Shown: positions 1 through 5,996, counted from the stretch's first letter. The stretch is DNA of 5,996 bases from Chloroflexota bacterium (GCA_003453555.1 DMLA01000065.1:1-5996), one strand, 5' to 3'. A program made the numbers and translations. The notes: generated by a model not told the origin, from the letters alone.

Positions 1-747
1 CCTACACCCACCCCCGAGGCTACCGTCGCCCCCCCGACCGCGAATCTCCCCTTGCAAGCCGTGGTCCTAGAGCATGGTCCCTCCCGTGTTCTGATCCTGG
101 ATCGTCCTTTGGCCCAGAACGGGGTTTCCTCGTTTCCCGTCCGGGTCTACGAAGGCGAGTCTATCCCAGATCTGGTGGGCTATGATGCCTTGATCTTGAG
201 CGGGGGTGAGCACTCTCCGGAGGAGTTCGAGGCTTCCTTTTTCCAGGAGGAGCGAGACCGAGTGCTCTTAGCCATAGGCGAGGGTATGCCCATATTGGGG
301 GTCTGCTTAGGCCACCAACTGCTGGCTCATTGGCTGGGGGGAGAAGTAGAGCGGGGGCCGTGGGAGGTGGGGTGGTACGAGCTCACGTTGACCCCGGCAG
401 GCCTTAACGATCCCCTCTTTAGGGATATCGGCCCTCAATTTTGCGCTTTTCTATGGCATAGGGATCAGATCACCCAGTTGCCCCCAGGTGCTTCGAATCT
501 GGCTTCTTCAGATCTTTGCCCGTTTCAGGCCTTCCGCTATGGAGATCTGCCGGTGTGGGGGGTGCAGTTCAACCCTCAGTTCGATCCCGCACTCGCGGAA
601 GGAGTCCTTCGGGGCGCCACTTGGCTCTCCAATGTGGGGATCGACGCCGATGAGATGGCCGCCAGAGGTTACCAGGTCTACGATGGTAGCCATGAGAGGA
701 TCTTCCGCAACTTCTTCGCCGAGGTAAGGCGCCTTGCTACTCCATGA
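1..747 (+). CDS. Exported class I glutamine-amidotransferase-like protein, 5' end cut by window, catalytic triad degenerate
   Basis: The frame is open from base 1. The first 17 codons read as a Pro/Thr/Ala linker (PTPTPEATVAPPTANLP), so the TTG at 52 is probably not the true start and the N-terminus, presumably a lipoprotein signal, lies outside the window. From about base 52 the protein matches the COG0518/GuaA-like class I GATase fold: a strand and SGG turn (ALILSGG), the nucleophile elbow GVCLGHQ with Cys at bases 304-306, an EVGWYELTLT strand, and a WHRDQ motif near bases 454-468. The family normally ends its triad with a GVQFHPE motif. Here it reads GVQFNPQ (bases 559-579), so the catalytic His is Asn (571-573) and the Glu is Gln (577-579). 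The family hydrolyses glutamine or gamma-glutamyl amides, usually in the cytosol. This copy looks exported and may be a binding pseudoenzyme or have altered chemistry. Its last 14 bases overlap the next gene. The fold call is firm; the function is unknown. Confidence 0.85.
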   Translation, partial: PTPTPEATVAPPTANLPLQAVVLEHGPSRVLILDRPLAQNGVSSFPVRVYEGESIPDLVGYDALILSGGEHSPEEFEASFFQEERDRVLLAIGEGMPILGVCLGHQLLAHWLGGEVERGPWEVGWYELTLTPAGLNDPLFRDIGPQFCAFLWHRDQITQLPPGASNLASSDLCPFQAFRYGDLPVWGVQFNPQFDPALAEGVLRGATWLSNVGIDADEMAARGYQVYDGSHERIFRNFFAEVRRLATP

Positions 748-2941
748 GGGGAGATGGATCTGGGCGATCTCCTTCCCGATCGCTTTAGCCTTCCTATTTA
801 TCGGCTGTACACAACTCGAAACTAAACCGGGGCCTTTGGCCAGTCCTGAGCCATCAGCCACACCCATTCCCTCTCCTCCGTCACCTACCCCCTCGCTTAT
901 ACCTACCCCTACCAGCATCCCTCCTCTCAGGCCTTTGGAGATAAGGCCACTATGGAGGTATCCTACCGATGAGGTGGTTTGGGATTTGGCAACAGGGGAT
1001 ATAGATGGGGATGGCGAGAGCGAACTGGTAGCGGGCTCCCAGGACAAAAACGTCTATCTTCTCACCAGTGGAGGTGATCTCCTTTGGAGGTACGCCGCCC
1101 GAGCGGCCGTCTATACCGTAGCCCTGGCTGACCTGGAGGGAGATGGCCAGGGAGAGGTCATAGCCGGCTCCGATGACAACAATATATATGCTTTGAGTTC
1201 CCATGGCCGACTCCTTTGGCGCTACACTACGGGGAGTCGGGTGACGGAGGTGGTAGCCCAAGATCTGGACGGGGATGGTAGCCAGGAGGTCCTGGCCGGT
1301 TCTTGGGATGGGTATCTCTATCTCCTAGGTGGCGATGGAGAGTTGCGTTGGCGGAGAGCCTTGGGTGGGGGCGCGACCAACATCCGGGTTGCCGATTTGC
1401 AAAACGATGGCCGGGGGGAGATAATCGTGGCCTCTGAGGAGGGAGGGGTAACCGTTTTCACTTCTGGGGGAGAGCGCCTTTGGAGTTATGAGGCTGGAGG
1501 CTATATACGCGAGATAGATGTTTATGATCTTGAGAAGAAGATAGTTGTGGGCTCCAGCGAGGGGGTTCTCTACCTTCTCTCCAGCGAGGGCCAACTTCTC
1601 TGGCGGCGCGATATGGGAAGCAGTATACCCACGCTTGGCATGACCAACATCGAAGGTTCGCCCCAGATATTCTTTGGCTCTGGATACGACGATGGTCAGA
1701 TATATCTTTTGGAAAATGATGGCCAAGAACTCTGGAGTTTTGCCACTGGAAGCGGGGTCTGGGCCCTGGATATCTTTTTTCTCGACGGCGAGGCGACCAT
1801 AATCGCTGGTGGAGACGAGGGTACCGTCTACCTCTTGGATCGATACGGGCGGCTGCTGGGCAGTTACCATGTAGGGGGCAGAATCCACGGCCTCCTGGCT
1901 CATGATCTGGAGGGAGACGGGCGACCGGAGATCGTCCTTCGTTCCGGGATCTATCTATACGCTTTGGAGATAACTCCAGGTAGGACAGGGGCTGAGACTC
2001 CCCAGATAACCCCTTACCCCTCGCCGGCGTTTTCTGCGTTCTCGACCCAAGATGCGGGCCTCGTCGAACTTGTGGCCGTGGGTGATATCCTCCTCTGTCG
2101 CACCGTGGAGGAGAGGATGAACCAGTATGGGGTAGAGTTCCCCTTCGCGGTTACAGGAGACCTTTTGCGCTCGGCGGATATCGCCCTGGGGAACCTAGAG
2201 TGTCCCCTCTCCACCCGGGGAGAACCGATAGATAAGCGGTTCCTCTTTCGGGCCCATCCTCGAAACCTGGCTGCTTTGTCCTGGGCAGGCGTTGATATCG
2301 TGAGTTTGGCCAATAATCACCTCCTCGATTTCGGCGAGGAGGCGATGGAAGATACCTTGGAGGGGTTAGAAAAAAGTGGCATTCTATATGTGGGGGCTGG
2401 CCACTCCGAGGGGGAGGCCCATCGACCGGTCATAATGGAAGTGAAAGGGGTAAAGATAGCCTTCTTGGCTTATGCGGCTATCAGGTGGAAAGGTTCACTG
2501 GAGGTGCCCACGGAGACGAGAGTGGCCTTTGCTGAGATCGATAGGGTGCGCGAAGATGTGAGGCGAGTAAAGGAGCAGGCCAATCTGGTGGTCGTCATCA
2601 TGCACCTGGGGACCGAGTATCAAAGCCAGCCCGACGCGGAGCAGTTGGCGGTATCTCAAGCGGCTGTGGAGGCGGGGGCCACCCTAGTGATCGGCCACCA
2701 CCCCCATCTTGTCCAGGAGACGACCCCCTATTTGGGGGGCTTTATCGCCTACAGCCTGGGTGATTTCGTCTTCGACATGCCTTGGGAGGAAGAAGGGGCC
2801 ATCCTTCGGGCCTTTCTCACCGCTGATGGTTTAGAGCGAGTGGAGGTCATCCCGGTAGAGATCGTGGATGGCGTTCAACCCCGACCCCTGCTTGACCAAG
2901 AGGGGGATCCGGTGATCCATACCGTCTATTTGAAAGAGTGA
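734..2941 (+). CDS. Lipoprotein: beta-propeller fused to CapA-type poly-gamma-glutamate synthesis/metallophosphatase-like domain
   Basis: This 735-residue protein has three parts. Residues 1-25 are a signal peptide with lipobox-like FIGC (Cys25), followed by a Pro/Ser/Thr linker to about 64. Residues 70-412 form eight propeller repeats of about 40 residues; five carry DxxGDGxxE-type calcium-loop motifs (at 89, 133, 177, 221 in DLQNDGRGE form, and 391), and most end LWRY-like as in PQQ/FG-GAP propellers. After a second linker (414-438), residues 444-735 are a CapA/PgsA-like domain with its expected motifs: GDILL (450-454), NLEC (487-490), LANNH (525-529), HLGTEY (624-629) and GHHPH (654-658). 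CapA proteins take part in poly-gamma-glutamate capsule synthesis or export and have a calcineurin-like fold; the exact reaction is unsettled. TTG at 734 is the only NTG start: an in-frame TAA sits at 725-727 and no other NTG codon precedes the lipobox. It overlaps the upstream gene by 14 bases. Domain calls are strong; substrate is unknown. Confidence 0.93.
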   Translation: MLLHEGRWIWAISFPIALAFLFIGCTQLETKPGPLASPEPSATPIPSPPSPTPSLIPTPTSIPPLRPLEIRPLWRYPTDEVVWDLATGDIDGDGESELVAGSQDKNVYLLTSGGDLLWRYAARAAVYTVALADLEGDGQGEVIAGSDDNNIYALSSHGRLLWRYTTGSRVTEVVAQDLDGDGSQEVLAGSWDGYLYLLGGDGELRWRRALGGGATNIRVADLQNDGRGEIIVASEEGGVTVFTSGGERLWSYEAGGYIREIDVYDLEKKIVVGSSEGVLYLLSSEGQLLWRRDMGSSIPTLGMTNIEGSPQIFFGSGYDDGQIYLLENDGQELWSFATGSGVWALDIFFLDGEATIIAGGDEGTVYLLDRYGRLLGSYHVGGRIHGLLAHDLEGDGRPEIVLRSGIYLYALEITPGRTGAETPQITPYPSPAFSAFSTQDAGLVELVAVGDILLCRTVEERMNQYGVEFPFAVTGDLLRSADIALGNLECPLSTRGEPIDKRFLFRAHPRNLAALSWAGVDIVSLANNHLLDFGEEAMEDTLEGLEKSGILYVGAGHSEGEAHRPVIMEVKGVKIAFLAYAAIRWKGSLEVPTETRVAFAEIDRVREDVRRVKEQANLVVVIMHLGTEYQSQPDAEQLAVSQAAVEAGATLVIGHHPHLVQETTPYLGGFIAYSLGDFVFDMPWEEEGAILRAFLTADGLERVEVIPVEIVDGVQPRPLLDQEGDPVIHTVYLKE
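977..1969 (+). repeat. Eight tandem beta-propeller repeats inside the CapA-type lipoprotein
   Basis: Roughly 40-codon repeats occupy residues 82-412 of the 734-2941 gene, starting near residues 82, 127, 172, 217, 260, 300, 344 and 386. The consensus is an acidic loop like DLDGDGSQE, then a VLAGS strand, a YLL strand, a G-G-L turn and LWRY. Repeats 1-4 and 8 keep the GDG-type or NDG loop, while 5-7 have lost it. The segment LWRYPT at 73-78, before repeat 1, probably supplies the closing strand for the last blade, which ends without its own LWRY. The repeats are diverged at DNA level and so are not a recent duplication. Confidence 0.85.
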
Positions 2942-3828
2942 TGAGATACTGGCTACTTTCCCTTGTCCTGATGATTTCAGCAATCAGTTGCGCGGGCCCC
3001 TCGGCATCGGTGGAGCCTTCGGTTTTGCCTTCGCCTACCTTGGTGCCACCCACCCAGTCTGTAGCCCTGCCCACGCCAACGCCGAAGCAGTCTCTTCCTT
3101 CACCCACGCCCCAGTTCCACGAGAGGAGGCTTCTCGGCTACTCACCGGAGGGTCGCCCCATAGTGGCCCATCGCTTCGGATGGGGCGAGGTGAAATTGGT
3201 TCTCTTGGGGGATATCCATGGGGGGACGGAGGAGAACACCTACCGCCTGATGAGCGAAATCGTGGCTTACTACCAAAAGAACCCTGACCAAGTTTCCCCT
3301 CAGGTCACGCTGTGGGTGATTTCCACCATCAACCCTGATGGTCTGGCTCATGAGACGAGGTTCAACAGCCGCGGCGTGGATTTGAACCGCAACGCCAATA
3401 CCGACCACGATGCCTGTCCAGAGAACGATTGGAGCCCAGATATCTTCGACTCGGAGGAGTATCTCCCTGGGGGTGGGGGGGAGTACCCCTTCTCCGAGGT
3501 GGAGACCCGAATCTTGCGGGACTTCCTGGTCGATGCACAAGTCGTGATCTCATATCACAGCCAGGCGGGCCTGGTCGTGGCAGGGGGATGCGGGGAGGGC
3601 CCTTCTCGCCAGTTGGCCCATCTCTTAGCCGAGGCTACAGGATATAGCGAGGCTCACTCGATAGGCTATCCCGTCACCGGCAGCATAGTGGACTATCTCG
3701 CCTTTAGGGGAGTCGCTGCCGTTGATGTGGAACTCATCAACAAGGTAGATACCGAACTGGAGAGGAACCTAAAAGGCATCCGGGCGGTGATGGAGTCTTT
3801 AGCGGAGATCGTGTCCCATGAACATTAA
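2938..3828 (+). CDS. M14-family zinc carboxypeptidase lipoprotein
   Basis: The 296-residue product starts with a signal peptide ending SAISC (Cys18; Ala at -3 is a weaker lipobox) and a Pro/Ser/Thr linker to about residue 60. A short catalytic domain with M14 hallmarks follows: GDIHGGTEENT supplies the first zinc ligands (His94 and Glu98), INPDGL is at 131-136, RGVDLNRN at 145-152 holds the Asn-Arg pair that binds the substrate carboxylate, PFSEVE is at 184-189, the third zinc ligand is His207 in ISYHSQ, and the catalytic Glu is probably Glu265 in VDVEL. M14 enzymes remove C-terminal residues or cut gamma-D-Glu-diamino-acid bonds of cell-wall peptides; which applies here cannot be told. The GTG at 2938 gives a 4-base GTGA overlap with the previous stop; the ATG at 2941 is an equally good start and removes one residue. 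The coupling implies co-production with the CapA-type protein. Confidence 0.9.
   Translation: MMRYWLLSLVLMISAISCAGPSASVEPSVLPSPTLVPPTQSVALPTPTPKQSLPSPTPQFHERRLLGYSPEGRPIVAHRFGWGEVKLVLLGDIHGGTEENTYRLMSEIVAYYQKNPDQVSPQVTLWVISTINPDGLAHETRFNSRGVDLNRNANTDHDACPENDWSPDIFDSEEYLPGGGGEYPFSEVETRILRDFLVDAQVVISYHSQAGLVVAGGCGEGPSRQLAHLLAEATGYSEAHSIGYPVTGSIVDYLAFRGVAAVDVELINKVDTELERNLKGIRAVMESLAEIVSHEH
3804..3807 (+). promoter_or_regulatory. Shine-Dalgarno GGAG for the M23 lipoprotein gene
   Basis: GGAG lies 10 bases before the ATG at 3818, inside the end of the M14 gene. It supports this start, which gives a well-formed lipoprotein signal peptide, and fits translational coupling across the 11-base overlap. 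Confidence 0.5.
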
Positions 3829-5431
3829 TTGGAGAGTGGCTTGGCTTCTTGTGGCTTTGGCTTTCATCGTCGGCTGTGCTAGCGAGGAGTTGACCCTCAC
3901 CCCCACATCTACGCCTAGGCCGACGCAGACCCCTACGGCGACGCCAACCAGTACGCCTACGCCAACCTGTACCCCCGTCATACCTACTCCCACTATCCAG
4001 ATGAGCGGCACCATCTTTCTGGATGAGGACAACGCTACCATCTACCGCTACGCCCCGGGAACTTTTGCTCACCCCTTACGGATGGTGGTCTTGAACCGTA
4101 CAGCCTATCTGGCGGACGAGGGGCTTCTCAAGGCGGTTGATTTGGAGAACCCAGGGAGGTGGCATATTGTGAGGCCGCCGGGCAACGCCGTGGAAGGGGT
4201 ACCCATAAAGGAGTTGGGCGATCTCGCCCTTTCAGGTGAGAGTGTGCTCCTCCTTGACCGCTCTGGAGACCTCTATCGCTATTTCCCGGAGGATGGAAGA
4301 TGGAGCCTGGAGAGATCAGCCACCATGCCTGGCGCTCAACCACGGCAATACCTGGCTAGCGTGGCCTCCTATGAAGATGATTTCTATCTTTTGGATATTA
4401 ATCTAGGTCAAATCTGGCGCCACCGGGGCGAAAAAGGAGAGGTGGTCGCCGAGGAGTTGGGCTTGGAGGAGGCTATCGACTTGGCCGTGGACGAGGCTCT
4501 CTATGTATTGGCTCAAGAAGGGTCTCAGGCTCGGCTGGTTAAGTTGTCGGGCCCTCCCTATAAGGTGGCTCAGGGTTTTGACCCTCCGGGATTAGTGGCT
4601 CCTACCTTTCTCTTCGTTAAGGGGGATTACCTCTATCTGATAGACGACTATCGCCGTCTCCTCCTCTTGGATAAGGAGAGCGGTGAGATGATGCGGGACT
4701 ATTATCTCCGAGGAGGGGCTGAGATCTGTGCCCTCTACGCTGAAGGGGATAGGCTTTACCTCGCCAGCCGCGACGCCATTTACGCCTATCCAGGACTGAC
4801 GCCGTCGACATGGGAAAGGGCACCTACTGAGCCGGTGGCACCCTTTCTTCCCCATGACCCCCAGATACTGGAGGCCCTCCCTTCTTTCATCTTCCCCATT
4901 GAGGGGACGCGCCTCCCCGATAGGGCCTACCTCCTTCCCGGAGCCCCAAGGTTGTACCGTTATGGGGTCCACGAGGGGACGGATTTCTATCTGGGTCGAG
5001 AAGGAGCGGTGACTGAAAAGACCCCCCTTCTAGCGATGGCCGATGGGGTCGTAATCAGGGCTGACTGGGAGTATGAGGAGCCGACGGCGGAAGAGATGGA
5101 GGAGATGTTGGCCGAGACTCAAGAGACCGGTTATACGCCGCTGGAGATCTTGGAAAGGTTGAGGGGACGGCAGGTTTGGATCGACCTTGGTGGCGGCATA
5201 GTGGTGCGCTACTGCCATCTGAGCCGCATCGCCGAGGGGCTGGAGGTGGGGCAGGAGGTCAAGCAGGGGAGTATCATCGGCTACGCCGGGAACTCTGGGA
5301 CCCCTCAGGCCCAAGCAGGGCCCGAGGTGGGGGTACACCTCCACCTGGAGGTTCGCCTGGGCGATGGCTACCTGGGGCAGTACCTTCGCCCCTCCGAGGT
5401 CAAAGAGCGGCTGCCCCAGATCTTCGAGTAG
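3818..5431 (+). CDS. Lipoprotein with propeller-like domain and C-terminal M23 (LytM) peptidase
   Basis: The 537-residue protein has a clear lipoprotein signal (FIVGC, Cys20) and a strongly repetitive Thr-Pro linker (about 28-60). Residues about 65-325 are rich in short strands with YLLD, LYLID and LYLAS patterns, as in NHL/propeller sensor domains; I count about five or six weak repeats and cannot name the family. Residues 355-537 are an M23 metallopeptidase with all zinc and catalytic motifs: HEGTD (His385, Asp389), CHLS (His467) and HLHLE (His507, His509). M23 enzymes cut peptide bonds in peptidoglycan cross-bridges or stems. Between the ADGVVIRA strand and the QVWIDLG strand lies an acidic, probably helical insertion (about 417-451). 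The intact motifs suggest an active hydrolase rather than a degenerate LytM regulator. The gene overlaps the M14 gene by 11 bases and probably ends the operon. Confidence 0.92.
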   Translation: MNINWRVAWLLVALAFIVGCASEELTLTPTSTPRPTQTPTATPTSTPTPTCTPVIPTPTIQMSGTIFLDEDNATIYRYAPGTFAHPLRMVVLNRTAYLADEGLLKAVDLENPGRWHIVRPPGNAVEGVPIKELGDLALSGESVLLLDRSGDLYRYFPEDGRWSLERSATMPGAQPRQYLASVASYEDDFYLLDINLGQIWRHRGEKGEVVAEELGLEEAIDLAVDEALYVLAQEGSQARLVKLSGPPYKVAQGFDPPGLVAPTFLFVKGDYLYLIDDYRRLLLLDKESGEMMRDYYLRGGAEICALYAEGDRLYLASRDAIYAYPGLTPSTWERAPTEPVAPFLPHDPQILEALPSFIFPIEGTRLPDRAYLLPGAPRLYRYGVHEGTDFYLGREGAVTEKTPLLAMADGVVIRADWEYEEPTAEEMEEMLAETQETGYTPLEILERLRGRQVWIDLGGGIVVRYCHLSRIAEGLEVGQEVKQGSIIGYAGNSGTPQAQAGPEVGVHLHLEVRLGDGYLGQYLRPSEVKERLPQIFE

Positions 5432-5432
5432 G

Positions 5433-5460
5433 TTGACAGGACTCTAGCAGGACATATAAT
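5433..5460 (+). promoter_or_regulatory. Consensus sigma70-type promoter for the downstream membrane protein gene
   Basis: TTGACA at 5433-5438 and TATAAT at 5455-5460 both match the consensus hexamers exactly and are 16 bases apart, slightly under the usual 17. The -35 box begins one base after the stop codon of the M23 gene. The expected transcript start, near 5466-5468, would leave a leader of only about 11-13 bases. There is no extended -10 TG. The site lies in the only intergenic gap of the window, which strengthens the call. Confidence 0.85.
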
Positions 5461-5474
5461 GACCTCTGGAGGTC
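5461..5474 (+). promoter_or_regulatory. Perfect inverted repeat covering predicted start site and ribosome binding site
   Basis: GACCTC (5461-5466) and GAGGTC (5469-5474) are exact reverse complements separated by TG. The element directly follows the -10 box, spans the predicted transcription start, and contains the Shine-Dalgarno GGAGG (5468-5472), which is 6 bases before the GTG start at 5479. It could be a repressor operator. Because transcription would probably begin inside it, an RNA hairpin is less likely. It may also be a by-product of the GGAGG motif. Confidence 0.45.
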
Positions 5475-5478
5475 CCCT

Positions 5479-5996
5479 GTGGGCAAGCGGATCGCAACCT
5501 TCTTTGTAGTCCTTCTCCTCATCGTGGGGAGTTTTTTAGCCTTCGAGTTCACCCGGTACCGCACCTATCTGGGAAGCATCCGCCCCGGAATCACCGCGGG
5601 AGGGGTAGATTTAGGAGGCATGACCCCGGATGCCGCTCTTCGCACTTTGGAGGAGATGCTTGTGGCTCCTCTATCTAAACCCCTCCACTTGAGGTATGAG
5701 GAAGAAGCCATCGTTCTCATCCCCACTGACATAGGTTTCCAGGTGCATGGCGAAAGGATGGTGGAAGAGGCTTTGCGGTTAAGCCACGACCAACAGGCGA
5801 TGCTGGGATTCGTGGAGTTCGTCGTGCGCGGCCCTCGGCGGCTGGAGGCGGAGATTCCGCTCCAGACGGAGTTCGACACGAACGCGCTACGCTCTTTTTT
5901 GATGGGGGTGGCTGAGAGGAAGGACCAGCCCCTGCGGGAGGTGCAGCCTATAATCGGTACCCTTTCCTTTTATCCTGGCCAGGCGGAGAAAAGGCT
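5479..5996 (+). CDS. Membrane-anchored peptidoglycan-binding (PG_binding_4/VanW or YkuD-associated) protein, 3' end cut by window
   Basis: An open frame runs from GTG 5479 to the window edge (172 codons plus two bases) with no stop. The start is supported by GGAGG at 5468-5472 with 6-base spacing and by a consensus promoter. The N-terminus GKRIATFFVVLLLIVGSFLA is a basic end followed by one hydrophobic segment without a lipobox Cys, so it is a membrane anchor or uncleaved signal. Next comes IRPGITAGGVDLGGMTPDAA (residues 34-53), the typical opening of proteins carrying the PG_binding_4 region found before VanW or YkuD L,D-transpeptidase domains. A later TDIGF and an FYPGQ segment near the edge also fit that region. 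The catalytic or VanW part is not in the window, so the final identity is open. Such proteins work on the outer face of the membrane at the cell wall. Confidence 0.8.
   Translation, partial: MGKRIATFFVVLLLIVGSFLAFEFTRYRTYLGSIRPGITAGGVDLGGMTPDAALRTLEEMLVAPLSKPLHLRYEEEAIVLIPTDIGFQVHGERMVEEALRLSHDQQAMLGFVEFVVRGPRRLEAEIPLQTEFDTNALRSFLMGVAERKDQPLREVQPIIGTLSFYPGQAEKR
5515..5537 (+). terminator. Possible intrinsic terminator or attenuator inside the start of the last gene
   Basis: CTCCTC (5515-5520) can pair with GGGGAG (5526-5531), six pairs including one G-U, around the loop ATCGT, and six T residues follow at 5532-5537. This has terminator shape but lies within codons 13-20 of the gene, in the membrane-segment coding region, so it may be accidental. 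If real it could stop readthrough from the upstream operon or attenuate the new transcript. Confidence 0.25.

Noticed and set aside
508..1047. Reverse-strand open frame of 179 codons across the first gene junction
   Set aside because: It is antisense to two well-supported genes, and its Gly/Ser/Val-rich part mirrors the Pro/Ser/Thr linker.
1775..1780. Run of six T as a possible terminator
   Set aside because: No GC-rich hairpin precedes it, and it encodes Phe residues in the middle of the propeller.
1325..1903. Long reverse-strand open frame (192 codons) opposite the propeller
   Set aside because: It lies entirely within the strongly supported propeller coding region, shows no recognisable domain, and is expected by chance in GC-rich sequence.
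3899..3997. Short-period DNA repeat resembling a CRISPR or microsatellite
   Set aside because: The periodicity comes from alternating Thr and Pro codons with varied third positions. There are no conserved repeats with unique spacers.
3737..4072. Reverse-strand open frames with Gly/Val- and Arg-rich products
   Set aside because: They are antisense reflections of the Thr-Pro linker codons of the M23 lipoprotein and have no start signal or domain.
5949..5954. Second TATAAT inside the last gene
   Set aside because: There is no acceptable -35 box 15-19 bases upstream and it lies within coding sequence.

Overview
The window suggests a GC-rich bacterium with an exported, lipoprotein-rich cell surface. 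Three complete proteins carry lipobox signal peptides followed by low-complexity Pro/Thr/Ser linkers (TPTPTP-like). The protein cut by the left edge shows the same kind of linker. This tether style, together with frequent ATA and AGG codons and many cell-wall hydrolase domains, is most reminiscent of Chloroflexota (Anaerolineae and relatives). That placement is an inference from style, not from a marker gene.

Layout: everything real is on the + strand and almost every base is coding. (1) 1-747: 3' part of an exported class I glutamine-amidotransferase-like protein whose catalytic His and Glu are replaced. (2) 734-2941: lipoprotein with an eight-repeat beta-propeller (FG-GAP/PQQ-like) fused to a CapA-type poly-gamma-glutamate metallophosphatase-like domain. 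(3) 2938-3828: short M14 zinc carboxypeptidase lipoprotein. (4) 3818-5431: lipoprotein with a propeller-like middle and a C-terminal M23 (LytM) endopeptidase. (5) 5479 to the right edge: start of a membrane-anchored protein with a VanW/YkuD-associated PG_binding_4-like region, cut by the window. Genes 1 to 4 overlap by 14, 4 and 11 bases, so they look like one translationally coupled operon. Gene 5 has its own consensus sigma70-type promoter in the only intergenic gap (47 bases).

How they may work together: all five products are predicted to act outside the cytoplasmic membrane, and four belong to families tied to peptidoglycan or gamma-glutamyl polymers (CapA, M14, M23, PG_binding_4/VanW). 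The plain reading is a cell-envelope remodelling locus. A bolder and unproven reading is a surface module that recognises or processes gamma-glutamyl linkages, because CapA, some M14 peptidases and some class I GATase-fold hydrolases all deal with such bonds. I see no tRNA, rRNA, CRISPR array, insertion sequence or attachment site.
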